The position numbers and the translations under genes are program-made. From positions 1-64,000 of the forward strand of contig JAXGGA010003077.1 of NCBI GenBank assembly GCA_038373865.1: a stretch of DNA of 64,000 nucleotides. Reading direction: 5' to 3'. The stretch is from Uloborus plumipes (lineage: Eukaryota > Arthropoda > Arachnida > Araneae > Uloboridae). This document shows, in pieces, positions 23,751 through 37,098 of this stretch (position 1 is the stretch's first letter; every line of letters starts with the position of its first letter). Under the pieces are notes generated by a model. That model did not search any database and was not told the origin of the DNA. It saw only the letters and a program-made list of their open reading frames with translations.

Positions 23751-24654
23751 TATAATTTACAAACATATAATCAAATCACATTTAGAATGTTTGTGTCTTT
23801 ATTAATACTTTTGTATCAATTATGAATATTATTCATTTATAAAACGAAATTCCTAAAATGATATGCATGGACTCCTTTGTGTCCATGTTAGTCTGGCAGT
23901 GGTCTATGTCAACAGAATAAGGAAACGAAAGTGTATGAGATGTAAGTGAAATGATCCACGAACCTAGCGTTTCTTAGAGAAAACAATTACTAAAATTTAG
24001 ATATTCTATAAATTCTATAGCCCACGAAACACATTATTTAGTTACGTATTACAAATTTTTGTCGTAATAAAATACATGATTTTACATGACAGGAAAACGA
24101 ACTGTCGCTATATATGTTTTAATGCTTTTAATATATATAGATGCAATTGTTAATAATTTCGTTGACTACAGAATGTCTGCAATGACGACAAAGAGCATTA
24201 AAGGTGAAGGTTAACTACAAAATGATTAAACATTCGAATAATTTCATACATTTTTTAAAAACTTTAAACTGTTTCAAACATACGAAAAACGGTTTCATCG
24301 TTGCGACCTGAACATTAAAAACATTTTTAGTTGTTAAGTCAGGCACGTTGTGTGACCTAAAGCGAAAGTATGACCTTAAATGCGTTTTCACATGAAATAC
24401 GTTTTTTTGTATTTATAATGTTTTTTTAAATTTAAGAAGTATTAAATAAAAAATGATGAAACAAGATTTGTACTAAAAGTAAAAAATTCCACAAATTATC
24501 AAGAAAATACCCAATATAGCTTTTTCAAGACTCACACCCCAGGGCCCCCTGTACCCACCACTACGATTCATCGAGGAGAATTGAAAAACGGCATATTACG
24601 CACGACAACGCTCGCAAACACTCTCCCGCAAGACTTAAGTTGAGACATTATCTG
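23751..24654. other. AT-rich stretch without features
   Basis: No gene or bounded repeat is seen. Confidence 0.3.
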
Positions 24655-24662
24655 CCACCTAC

Positions 24663-25566
24663 TAGGACTGCGACATCGATGTTTTTGGTAGAACATCGAT
24701 GTTTTTACCATCTTTTTTTAGGGTCGATGTTTTTCCAACATCGATGTTTTGGGTTCGATGTTGTTTTCGATGTCGATGTTTTATTTCCCTGCAAAAAAAA
24801 TCAAAGAAAAATGTACGATAAGCATACTTAATAAAAAGTTTTAATTTTTAATCAAAAGTTGCATTATTAACCTCCAGTGGGAAAAAAATTCTATAATTCT
24901 TATCAATATTTTGTCTTTGATGTTTCTAAAATATCCCAAATTTGCTTTTGCGTTTTTTTTTAATGTATTTCGTCTGTTTCGCGTTCAGTGTTTTTTTTTT
25001 TTCTTCTTTCGATGCCCTTTTTACATTTTAACAAAAAATAGTAAAAATATCAGATAAAAAAATTCATCTTTCTTTAACCACTAGTTGCAATATATACCCA
25101 ATTAAAAAAATATTTTTTTTTTATAACTAACGATGATTTGCAGTCAATGATTTTTAAACATCGTTGTTTTGCATTTCATATTTTTTTCGATGATGTTTTA
25201 AATTTAAGCAACAAAAATGTTTCATAAAAATATGTGACAGAAAAATGTTACGCAGGTTATCAACAGTTGCAGTACAAAACTCGCTCAAAAAAAAGTTATC
25301 TTAACTGACATCGTTATCTTACGGTTGATGCTTTTCCAGGAGACAAAAGATGTATCTACTTGAGTAATCTTGTAATGGGGAGTAGTTGAATAACAACTGT
25401 ACATTAAAATGTGTAAGAAGTTAAAGAAAAAAGATCGATATTTTGAAACATCGATGTTTGAAAACATCGATGTTTTTTAGTCGATCTATCAATTCCATCG
25501 ATGTCCTTATTTTCAAACACCGATGTCTTGAAAAATCGATGTTTTGCCTTCGATGTTGCACCTCTA
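24663..25566. mobile_element. hAT-like MITE with ACATCGATGT motifs, 904 bp
   Basis: The left end TAGGACTGCGACATCGA and the inverted right end TAGAGGTGCAACATCGA are imperfect terminal repeats of hAT type. Flanking 8-base strings CCACCTAC (24655-24662) and ACACCTAC (25567-25574) match at seven positions, the expected hAT target duplication. The palindrome ACATCGATGT occurs perfectly at 24673, 24693, 24738, 25448 and 25464, with many near-copies, all within about 130 bases of the ends or slightly further in. The middle is AT-rich and non-coding. Clusters of a short motif near the ends are known transposase-binding sites in hAT elements such as Ac, which is the inferred role here. Confidence 0.82.
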
Positions 25567-25574
25567 ACACCTAC

Positions 25575-26639
25575 CCTACTGTCTGCACTTGGAACCCAGT
25601 AACTTTCATCTGTTTCCTAAGTTGAAAGAGCATTTTTCTTAACGGCGGTTCAGCTTAAACGAAGAGGCCAAAAATGAAGTTCAACGTTCCCTCAAGAATT
25701 CATCGGTGAGCTGGTACGACATGGGCATACAAATTCTGTTTCGGCGGTACCAAAATTGCTTCTACTGAAACGGCAATTATGTAGAAACATAGATAATTGA
25801 TTAATCCCTAAAATGATGTATGTGTTATAGAAAAGGAACGCTATTTGGGTTTCTAAAAATTGGAGACCTTTATTGTGGGATAACCCTCATATGTATATAT
25901 ATATATCAAAGTATTTAATGTTCAAATTGACACTTACGTGATTGTTTTAAAAACTTTTATCAACCACGGATGTTCTAGACTGGCATAAATACAACTCTTG
26001 GCAGTTTTCAATATTTTTTTCCTCCCTGCAACCTTTATAATCATTATTTTGAAGTAAATGTAGGAACTCTATAGCTCTACATAGACACTAAACATTACTC
26101 TCACAGTTTTCACATTTTTTATCATTCCCCGAAATACACCCTAGAATAATTTATTGGCCGGAAAACATTTATTTTGAAAAGCAAAGATTTAAAGACCTTT
26201 TTCTCCAAGACACACCGAGTGCTCTTGAAATGTGCAAACGTTCCTTAACAAATATTTCAAGTGCTCTCCACTTAAGTTGTGTTTGTAAAAGAGTATCTGC
26301 GGAGGTCTGTGTGCGGTGGCGTTCGAAAGGGTTTCGGAAGTTGTAACTTTGTTGCTTCTATATTGGAGAGCTAGGGGATATTTTTACGAGAGCAGCAAGT
26401 TGTAAATAAAGTGAATCAAGCAGACGTCAAGAAGGGGAAAATATTTGGCGTCTGTGACAGGAATGTTTTTACACACTCTGATTGTAGGCATGGAGAGAAT
26501 TTAGGAGATAAAAGGGAATCCGAAGATAAGAAATGAAAGATAGAGGTTACATTATTATCCCGTTAACGCTCAAATTATTTGAAATCAAAAATTTTAAAAA
26601 AAGTTATTTTTTTAAAAATTACATTTAATACTTTATAAG
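25575..26639. other. Unannotated stretch
   Basis: The segment 26270-26470 is less AT-rich but carries no long frame or recognisable motif. A short AT run sits near 25893. Confidence 0.3.
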
Positions 26640-27180
26640 TAGACTCTGACTCCACCTGTCAACTGCGACTGATGACTCCGACTTTTCAACCCCAACTTTA
26701 AATCCTCGACTCTAACTCTGACTCAACAAATATGGTAGAAATGCAGGCTGGGAAAAATGAAAAAAAAAGTGACTGACTGCTACTCGTAAAAAATAATTGC
26801 AGACGATTATTCGTTTGTTTATTTATGTGTTTTATTTTTAATTATATATATATATATATATATATTTGTTTTTGGCAGACGATTTTTTTCTAACAAAAAT
26901 CACTTATTTAAGAGAGCATTTTATTATTTATTTACTTAATAAGTTATTTTAAATTATTTGCAACGGATTAAAATTAAATTCGAGACATTTTATTTTGGAA
27001 CGAGTTTTTTTGGTTTAATAAAATGTGTTTTGATCTGCTTACTATTTTTAATCCTTTTTTGAAAACAATAAATTAATTTTTCTACCGAAGAACTATAATA
27101 GCTGCATTGTTTAAAATATGCAACAACTTTTTTTTATTCTTTTATATTTTTTACACGCCTAGTTCATCATTTTTTTTTTG
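26640..27180 (+). repeat. Partial copy of the 147-bp-array repeat family (tail only)
   Basis: The segment begins with CTCTGACTCC-type triplets and ATGGTAGAAATGCAGGCT, then GGCAGACGATTTTTTTC and TTCGAGACATTTTATT, in the same order as 48380-48870. The tandem-array half is missing. It is more diverged than the copies at 47-61 kb, so it is an older fragment. An AT microsatellite (26843-26865) interrupts it. Confidence 0.7.
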
Positions 27181-27313
27181 TGTAATTCCATTTTCTCGAA
27201 CCATGGTTTAAGAAACAGTCATTTGGGTTTATCATTCTTTGGTTTACTTAAAAATTACCTTCTGATATTTCTTTTTGAAAAATAGACAGTTCAAAGTGTC
27301 AAGAAACGAAATA

Positions 27314-27780
27314 GGATAAGTGCTCCAGTAGTCGGCCAGTCTCCAGTAGTCAGCCACAATGACATAAAACTCCTCATAAATAGTACATTTTTAATTCAAA
27401 ATCAGATATGACGCATTCACACATTCATGTACCTATCCTCAATCATAGACCAATGGCAGTTAATTTTTGGGTACTTTTTTTGAATTAGTAATGAGTCGTT
27501 TCATTTTGAATGGTGTGTCCGCCATCCAAGATTGATTCTGATTCTTTTTCAGCTAAGATGATTCTGTGACCGACTACTGGAGCATTTGCTAGTGTTGACA
27601 ACAGCTTGGTTTTTAACATTTTTTTTTTAATTTCTGAAACAAGCAGGTGATTCACTATGAGAAAGGTTTATTCTAAAGTTTTACCTTGTTTTTGTTGCTG
27701 TACTGACAGCTGAAAGTTCTAGGTTACCCAAGATCCGCAAAAGATCTCTTAAATGGCCGACTATACTGGAGCACTTACCC
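27314..27780. mobile_element. MITE with TA duplication, 467 bp
   Basis: The left end GGATAAGTGCTCCAGTAGTC and the inverted right end GGGTAAGTGCTCCAGTATAG match over about 25 bases, and TA flanks both ends (27312-27313, 27781-27782). The core CCAGTAGTCGGCC recurs inside, directly at 27325-27356 and inverted near 27570, so the termini appear to have been duplicated inward. There is no transposase. A Tc1/mariner-superfamily enzyme is the likely driver because of the TA target. Confidence 0.8.
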
Positions 27781-27782
27781 TA

Positions 27783-30700
27783 TATATTTTAAAAGATCTG
27801 CCATAACAGTAATGTATGTATTGCAATACAAGCAGAAAATATTCTTCATAGCTGGTTGAATAGAAAGGGTGTAGGTTCAGCAGTCTCATTGTGTTAAGTT
27901 CTGATTTGCTTTGATAATATCTGTCAAATCTGGGTTGTTTTGACGGAATATGATACATCACTTATTTTACTTCATGACAAGAAAAGAACAAAATGCTTTG
28001 TCTTGAGCAAACTGCTTGAAGATTTGCTGATAAATAAACGATATGATACGAATTCAAAAACGTAATAACTTTTTCAAGACAACAAAAAAAAAAGGTTTTT
28101 AATTTGATATTTAAATCGCATGAGAGATTAAAAGTATGCATCCATTTCCCAAAATTTTCTTGTGACTTTATAGGTAGTATGATCACGTCTTACACGCTTC
28201 GGGTACTGTTCATATATTACTCGAATGTTTTTTTTTTTTAATTAACGTCTACGCGACGACGAAATAGAAGTTTTAAAAACATACATATAGCTAAGAAAGT
28301 CTAAATGGTGTCACTAAATTTTTTTTTGTAAAAACTTATTTTTTAGATTATTTATTTCAATAAAAAAAATATCGAGAGAAACGTACCGTTCTAAGAAATA
28401 TTTTTAAAACATTTCCCTATACTGTCGGTGAATATCGTCTTTTCCAGCTAAGACACCTTAAAATTAACTAATGTTTGGAAACATGTAATATATACGCAAT
28501 CCAAAAATAGTTAGTCGAATAAACTAGTATTTTTCTATTTCTCACTGTAAAAAAAAAAAGCGAGCTCATTGCAACTTTTAAGTCATTATTACTTTTCCGT
28601 ATCTGTACACGATTGTATAATATATTTTTAACAGAGCTCAAAATTAAACGAATGATTTAATTTATGAATAAGAAAAAAGGAAAACTCTGAATTTTCATGA
28701 TTTAATTTGTTTTTTGTAGCTATTACATCTACTTCTATCTTTTTCTTTTTTTCAAAAATAACTAACTTCTTTCGCAAAAAAAAAAAAAAAAAAAAAAAAA
28801 TCAAACTCAAAACAAAATGGCATTTACCATCAATTTTTATGCATGCTAAAAAAGGAAAAAAGCTAAGATGACTTTTTTTTCTTTCACACATGAAATAAAA
28901 TGCTAATTAAAATATGTGAAAGCATGCGACGAAATTAGGTCACAAAATTCACAGCATATTCGAATATTTTTAACTGCTCACATATCATATATTTATCAAT
29001 CGAATCTTATCAGTAACAGTTTAGTGAAAGAAACTGAAATTGCATTACAGAAATTAATTGTAAGATTAGGCTAGGTAATAAACCAGTGCCAAAAACATTT
29101 CGCTTTGTTAGCAAAGGAAAACTTATATTTTTGATGAGAAAAAAGATATGATTTAGATAAAATGTAAATCGGTAACATAAAACACTGCATAGGTTTTATA
29201 TTAACTTTTTGTAAAAGAAAAATATTTAAGGCAATATTTTTTATTTTCAATTCGCTCTATTATGATTCCAATTCTGCCACTATCGTAAAAGGAAACGCTA
29301 AATAAATGCAAATCATACTTCAAAAATAAAAGTTTAAATATTTTTGAGATAATAAACTTGAAAATGCTAGGAAAAATAAATAATTAGCGATTAATCTGCT
29401 CTATCTACCAATTCATTACAAGCAAATATAAAAATAAATGTGTTCATCTATTTGTTTTTCGTTAATGTTTTGTAAAATAAGTCAATTAACTTTACATTTC
29501 CAAGTACTGCATAATAAATAAATATAATTGATAAAATACTAAACATTTAACTATTTTTTCTCGGAGAATTTGTTGAGCTTTAAGTGTTGGATTTTTGAGC
29601 AAACAGCATTTCTCTGAGCAAATTACATTTAAGAGTTGAAGAAGATGCATCAGACAGTTTAACTGCGCATTAATTAAAAGATACACTTATTATTCATATT
29701 TATTTTCATGTTTACAATACTTTAATTTATAATCTGCCCGTTTTGTTTCATTGTTGCGTTTTTGAAAAAAATTGTTTTATAATGTATTGAGGAAATAAAC
29801 TGGTTTCTTCAGAGTTAAAACCAAAAATTAATTACTCTGAATGTGTAACAAAAATAATCAGAACATAAAATTGACTTCCATATTAAACCATTTAATATGA
29901 TGATAAAAGAAAGAAAATTAAGAATGAGAAAATGCTACAAAGCAAATAATTATTATTTATCACCATCCACATAAATTTAGCTAACCAAAATTATTTTTAG
30001 AGAGGGGGGGGGGAATGGAATGGGGGGGGGGGATCTTAATGAAAATGATGTGGAAACATATTATATATTCATAAATATTGAGAATTCAATAAGTAATAAA
30101 TGTCAAAGTAAATGCGTCGAAACGAAATTTAAGGGTAATGCACCGAAATGCTCATGAAAACCTCACATAAAAGATAATTGAAACCACGGAAATAATTTTT
30201 GAAATTTCCTTTTAAGCACAAGCATATACATTTTACGACGTGCATTGAATCTATTACATCATCAAAAAACAAATATTTATTTGCTAAAATGTATATTTTG
30301 TTACAAATCTACAACGGTGTGTAACCATTAAGATGTGATATTTTCTACCTCTTAATCAGATCTCAAAGCATCTTGAAACCTGTCAACCGTTTATAGGCAT
30401 GTATTTTTTTCCATTAGAATCTTTAATGTAAACCAAATGTAAATATACGTAAGTAACCACTAAAATAGTAAAGAGCACATCGTCTTTGAAAGCTTTGAAC
30501 TTAAAAGGAAAAAACAGCAGTCGCAATAGATGTGAGTTGATCATTAAGATACATGTGAGTAACAGGTAAAATAGTAAACTACTTTGGTTTTAAAATGTTA
30601 GCCAATAAGAAAATAAATAGTTTTGAAAAGTTATTTTATTTTCTCTATTAAACTTGAAAATTATAGAAAGAGCTCAGTTATATCACGATTCTTTCTATGA

Positions 30701-33050
30701 AAATTAGTTTAATTCAGAGAATAAATCGTGGCAATAAAAGGAATATTATAAAGTAAAGTTACATCACAAAAAGGAGTCTATTTATAATACAAATTAAAGT
30801 TTAAGTATGTTTACAAATAATTACAGTATTTACTATGTGTTCAAATGAAATGAAACTGAATTATTTGTAGGATTGCACAAAAATGTAGTCTCGTTTAGTT
30901 TCGGACAAACGTTTTCCTTTTTAGGATTTTCTTAATATAACAAAAAAGAAAAGAAAATATTTTTTTATGAAAAGATAAAAAGAACTAATTTTGGATTGTT
31001 TATTCATGTATATAAAATGTATGCACCATTTCATTTTATTTCATTCACATAAAATATTTAAACTAGAAACGAAAATGTTGAATAAAAAATAACAAAGGCT
31101 AAAAAGTGTGACTTAGTATTTGTTTAGGCATTTTCTGTTTGAATGTTAAGGGGTGATTTCAGTTGCAAAGAAAGGACGTTTTTCTTTTTCTAACGATGCG
31201 TGAGGTCAAATTAAGATTAAATATATATTTTTTGCTACGCTTAAAATGAAACCGTTTTTTCAAATATTATTGTTGAAACGTAGAATGAAACTAGCCGTAC
31301 AGTACATTCCTTTTTATGATCTTGCTATTTTATGACATAAATTCAATATTGTTTTAAGTTTTTATTTTGTTTTTCATTTTGTAAAACCAATTACGAGCGA
31401 GAATTTTAGTAAAAAAACCTTTCTTAAAAATTTAAACCTCACGTTTCGCTTCTTTTCTAAAAACGCTAAATTCAAACACAAAAGTTTCATAAGTTTATAT
31501 GAGAGCTCTCGTAGGGAGCTTATTCTTAACTTTTGCTGTAAGGTTAAGTATTCTTATAGATGTAGATTAGGAATTAGTAACTTTTGTCATACTACCATGT
31601 GGGAAAAATAAACTGGGAGAAAACTGTTAATTTAAAACCAAATGAATTGTAAATTTGAGAAATTAAAACCGAAAGTTTTAAAACGATGCAGTTTTATAAA
31701 AACTTTTAATTGAAACTATTAACCATCTTAATGTAAGGTTATGTAATTATATATATAAACTTAGGTTGCTCATCCTTCTGCTTTGCGTAGAACATGCACA
31801 TCGTCTGAACATGGAATTAAAAAGGCTATCTTTTAAGGTATTTTTACCATTGATAAAGAGAGAGACTTAAGTACCGAACTCAGGGTGCATTTTTTTATGT
31901 ATTAAAAAAATCTCTGCAGCAGCAATAAATCAATAAATAAATAAAAACTAATCCTACTCATCCCATTTTACGATACATATGTGACGTAGCGATATAAGCT
32001 AATAAGCTAAGGGATGTAAATTATTCTGATTAAAACGATTGCAAAGTTTGAAAGTTGGATTGGATATGTTTCACCAATCATATGCACTAGGTAAATCTTT
32101 ATTATTATTTTTGCCATTATGCTTTTTGTTTTTTACAGCGTAAATATTGTATGTTGGAAAATCGCCAAAAAAGTGATAATTTCTACTAAGATATATAAGC
32201 CTTGATAACATTGTTACAGAATACATAGATTCCTCATTTTGTAAGAACACCGAAAAACAGTATATAGTACTGAAATAGTACGTGTACCATATTTTACAGT
32301 GTAGTTAAAATGTGGACCGTAGTTAAAATACAATTAAAAAAGTGATTAGCTATAGTATCGTTTTTTAAAGGAAACATAAATGCTTATTACTACTTTGAGT
32401 TGAGAAGGTTGATTTCGCTACAACTCAACAATAAATTTGTTATTTGCTTAGGTATCACAAAAGAATTATTGTATATAATTGCTTTGAACTGCTTTAGCAA
32501 TACGATTAAAAGCTCTTAACTATAAATACCTATACGTATTGCTAACAAATGTAGCTATATATTAACTGCAGAACGTTTTACTGCTTGGCGCAGTACGCTC
32601 TGACACATTTAAAACTTTGAAACAAGTTTTACGAGAATAAATATTTATTCTTTACAACGGGATGTTATCTCCATTCGAAAGAACTGAAGTTTACTTAAAA
32701 CTTCAGCCGAACGTGAAATAAAGATAACAAAGTGAACTGGACAATGCGTCGATACATCCGAAATGGCAGTTTGAAAGAAATGTTTTTATGAAGGAGAAAC
32801 TTTTTAGCTTTCAGCTGATTTTCGAACTACTTGTTCAAATATTACACAAAATGGAGTTTCAGTTCTAGTTTTATGTATAAAATATCTAAACCTTACTTGA
32901 TTTGACCTGGAAAAAAAATCAAGCTACTGTGTAAGGGTAGTAAAGTAGAATTTAGCTCTAATATTTTTTGTATAGCTAACTTATTTCATAGAATTAAAAA
33001 AAAAATAATAATGATAATACGTAAAAAAAATATGTATGTTAATGTACAGA
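27783..33050. other. Long AT-rich stretch without a supported gene
   Basis: This holds a 25-base A-run at 28776-28800, paired G-runs at 30003-30031, and several short open frames of low complexity. From 33051 a sequence beginning GAGTGTCCAGAAAAAGGACT resembles the edge of a dispersed repeat, but its extent is unclear. No exon with both splice sites stood out. Confidence 0.35.
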
Positions 33051-33298
33051 GTGTCCAGAAAAAGGACTGCCGGATTTTAAAATCAAACATTTCGAAAACA
33101 AATGACGGTTGTCTGCGTGCTCTAGGAGAGGAGGGACATCATTTTTAGTAAGGCTTCGTGGAGAGCTTTGTTGACGTTAAGCATGGAGAAAAATTAGGAG
33201 CAACAATGTACGATAAAATTTTGCGTTTAACTCCAAAAAACAGCAAAAGAAATTCATGGTTGATCATGGTTGCTGTTGAACAGTTTTTTTCTTAAAAT

Positions 33299-34835
33299 AC
33301 TAGCTGCGAAGCCCGGCGTTGCATGGGCTTTAAAGTAGGGAGGAAAGTTTAAACAAACTACTCGCCGCCAAGGCGACTTGCCTTTAAAGTGGGGAGGAAA
33401 GTTTAGACGAGGACAGTTTCGGTTCAATTCTCCCCGCTAAAGCGACTCGATAGAAAACTTTCCTGCTTGAAAAAGTCAATCGAAGTATTTGCAGATGCTT
33501 CCTCAGAAATTAAAACGATGTCAATTAGCACATATTTAACACTTTCCCTAAATGTCAAATAAAATTCCTTACCAAAAACAATTATTCCCAAACGAGCTTT
33601 CTTCCTGCAAAATGAATTGCAAAATTCTAAACGAAAAAGTTGCTTTAATATTTGGATCGCAGCCAAAAAAAGGTCCCTGCTAAAAACATAATTTAGAATT
33701 TTATTTGAAACACATTTTCAAAATTGTAAGAGTAAAAAAAAAAGGCATTAATAAGAATAAAAACAATTGTTAGAACTTTATTGTAACACGTATTTAAAAT
33801 GGTAACGGAAAGAAAAAAAAATGTCTTCGAATATAAAGGGGTCACAGTTCCTCAAAAAAAAAAAAAAAAAAAAAAAGCCAAAAAAAAAAATTTATTGTTT
33901 ATTTCAGAAGTAAAAAATATTTAAAACTCTCGGAGAAAATAGCATTGATCTAGCTTAATTATTTAAAAAATTATAGGTGACTTTAGAGCATCCATGCTAT
34001 GTGTTCTAATGAAAAAGCAAAACTTTTAACTTGCTTTTTCTAGATGATCAGTTTTTAGTGTTTCTATGTTACTGGAAATGCTAAGGAATTTTTTCTATTA
34101 AAGATACAACTTTAAAGCAATATTCTTTGAACTCAGGATAATATGTTTAACAAAACTGTGCATTGAATAAGCATTTCATAAATTACTAAATTTTTTAGAA
34201 CTTGTTAAACTTCGAAAAACAAAATTTTCTAAGAATTTTTTTTAAGAAGGTCACAAAATATTTTCAAATCAATATATAAGAAAATGAATGCACAGATTTT
34301 TAGAGGTAATTCTTGTGATCCTTTAGCAAAAAGAAATTTTGAAATTAGTGTAAAAACAAAAAAAAAAAAAGACTTAGGGTTTTTAAAAAATTTAAATTTC
34401 TAAAATTTTTCAAATTTTCAAAAAAAGTGAGCAACGTTTTTAATGTTTGAAAGTAAATTATTGATTGTTAAATAAGTGCAGAAACAAAGATTTCAAAGAA
34501 TTACATTTATCACGTAAATTGAAGAAAATTGTTAGGAAGGTACTGTAACCTCTTAAATAGTGCAAAAAATTTAATTAACGGCAACGGAAAAAAATAAATG
34601 TTTTCAACGGAAAGAAAAGAAAGGCTTGGAATTTTAAAAGGTTCAAAAATTTAATTTACGTTTTAATTAATATCTCAGCAATTTAACGTCGTACAATTAC
34701 GCGGTTGGTCTTATTGTCTTCCTTAGAAAATTTTAAATCGAATGGTACCTCGTTTAATGCTCTACTCTTGGCGGTTTTTGAGGAGTTCAAGCTTTAGACG
34801 GACAGACAGACAGAAAGACGTGGACATATTAATAC
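33299..34835 (+). repeat. CTAGCTGCG...GACAGACAGAC repeat, copy 1
   Basis: The head is ACTAGCTGCGAAGCCCGGCG with TTGCATGGGCTT, followed by several short blocks containing CTCGCCGCCAAGGCGACT and GGAAAGTTT. The tail is a run of GACAGACA units at about 34798-34817. A well-conserved middle stretch is shared with the next copy (for example CCTTACCAAAAACAATTATT), which is why both copies have a similar open frame on the minus strand (33424-33666 here). GC-rich CTAGCTG...CCCGGCGTTGCACGGG heads are common in arthropod dispersed repeats. Retroelement tail or Helitron relative cannot be decided from the sequence alone. Confidence 0.7.
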
Positions 34836-35586
34836 TCGATAATTTCACCAGGAGATATTAAAATGTTTCGTCAAATAAAATAAATCAGAACAAAGTGCTT
34901 GTCAAACGTTGATAAAACAAGGTTGTTGAATTTTAAAAATAAACTAGCTGCGGGCCCGGCGTTGCACGGGCTTTAAAAAAGCGACGAAAGTTTCAACAAA
35001 CAACTCGCCGCCAAGGCGGCTAGTCTTAAAAGAAGTGAGGAAAGTTGAAACAATTTCCTACAACGTCGCCGCCCAGACGACTCGCATTTAAAGTAGCGAA
35101 GAAAGTTTCAACAAATCCCCGGTAAAGCGGCTCGCTAAAAAACTTTCCTGCATCGAAAAGTCAATCGAATTATTTGCACATGCTTCTAAAAAAACTATAT
35201 CAAGTTGTACATACTTACTTTCCCTAAATGACAAATAAAATTCCTTACCAAAAACAATTATTCCCAAACCGCTTTCTTTCTGTAAAACTAATTGCAAAAT
35301 TATAAACGAAAAAGTTGTTTTAATATTTAGATCGCAGCCAAAAAAAGTCCCAGCTAAAAACATCAATTAGAATTTTATTTGAAACATATTTTCAAAATGG
35401 CAACAGAGCTAATATTTATAAAAGTGCCAATTTGAGTCCCAAGTGAATTTTCACTAGTATTTCAATAACTAGTTAAAAAAATAATTTTCCCCAGAAAGAA
35501 GATAAGGTTCTGCTTTCATTTCATCTAATAACATCAGAAAAAAAAATTTTTTTCTTCAGAAAATATTGTTTTTATACATCAAAAAT

Positions 35587-36850
35587 CAGATCGGTAACGT
35601 GTCCCCAGTAGCAAAGCTTAGCATGCAAACAGGTCATGCGCACTTTCTAACTTCCCAAAAAAACGCACTTGCACAAAAAACGATTCTATCTTTACCCCTT
35701 TGTTAATATTTTACTTCATTTTTGTTTTAATCGATTTCTGATTTTCTAGCCGATGCGAAATAAGCGTGTCCCAAGTTCCGCCGTCAGAGTGGTAACAATA
35801 ACTTCCGATCTATGTTTAGGCTCCCAAAATCATTTCCTGCACCTATACCACGTGATACTGAGTACCTGGTGGGATGTTTTATCGAATCGTAATTAAAAAT
35901 TTGCATTTCTGCATCTAAAATTGTAGGTAAGATTTTTTAAAGTGATTTTATAAAATGTGTGTCATTTGAGTCATCAGATCGGTAACACGCTCTAAAATGC
36001 GCAGTTTTTATTATTTTAAAAATTATTTTATATATAAGTATAGTCCTTTATTACAAGTGAAAAACCACGTGTTTGATTTTGGTTTAGTGCGATCGACTCG
36101 GAAATAAAAAAAAAACTTTGTCAGTTTGTCAGATCGGTAACAGTCAGAGCGGTAACATTGAAAAACAGCGAATATGTTACAGAACTAACTCACACGTTTC
36201 AGAATTATAAAAAGCAAAAATCATAGGTTTTAGCCATATATATTGAATATTTTTGTTCTTAAAAAATGAAAAGCAATGAGTTTTAGTACAATTGCTTCAT
36301 TTGTGGTTTGTATGACCTAACAATAGAAGTTAGTAAAATAAGAAAAATTGACACTGCAGAAATTAAGTTAATTAATTATTATTATTATTATTTATTTATT
36401 TATTTTTTTTTTTTTGGTGCTTCAATTTCTCATAACTTCGCTAAATAACTAGATAATAACTAGCATGCTAAATTTGAATTTCTGATCAAGAAATTAAATT
36501 TCCTGCAACTAATTAAAGAAAAGCAAGCAGCAGAGTTGTGTGTTGAAAAAGTTGAAGTTGTGTGTTGTTTCAAAACAAAACAAATGTTTTATTAGCTTGG
36601 ATTTGGTAATCTCATAATTTATTTTATCTAAAAACCTTATCGCTCATTTTTATTTCCAAGAAATGCTTTTTTATAATGAAATTTGATTTTTTAGCCTAAT
36701 ATATATATTTTAATATAATTATCTTAATTCTATGTTAAAAATGCAAGGAAATGATATCATATTTAGAGATGTTAACGAAGACTGAAAGCATAAACTCAAA
36801 TATGTAGCTCATATTAACATCAGATCTGTAACATTCATCAGATCTGTAAC
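35587..36850 (+). repeat. Seven spaced copies of CAGATCGGTAAC
   Basis: The 12-base motif CAGATCGGTAAC, or a version with one or two changes, occurs at 35587, 35785, 35975, 36130, 36145, 36821 and 36839, all in the same orientation, and was not noticed elsewhere in the window. Spacings are irregular (198, 190, 155, 15, 676 and 18 bases). The bracketed sequence is AT-rich and non-coding. It may be a transposon whose enzyme-binding sites these are, or a decayed satellite; no terminal inverted repeats were found. Confidence 0.55.
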
Positions 36851-37098
36851 GGCTTAAAAGTGAGTAATCTAAGGAGGGGGTAAATAACTTCCTTGACCTC
36901 CCCCCTTTTATTTTCTTGCATTTAGACCCAATTTAGACTTAAAATCCAATATTAGTTTTTTTCTGCAAAAAAAATTTTTTTTTCAGAAAACTCCAACTTC
37001 AAATTGGCACTTTTCTAAATATTGGCTCATCAGAGAAAAATAAAAGTCTTACTTAAAAACAAGGAGATTAAAGAGACGGAGCTACATCTCTGATATCT

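Noticed and set aside
23478..23825. A 115-codon protein gene
   Set aside because: The frame is open only because the two arms of a hairpin are inverted copies; no splice or start context supports it.
33424..35366. Two similar minus-strand proteins (80 and 92 codons)
   Set aside because: They arise from two copies of one repeat. The shared block is nucleotide similarity of the repeat, and differences include frame-changing indels.
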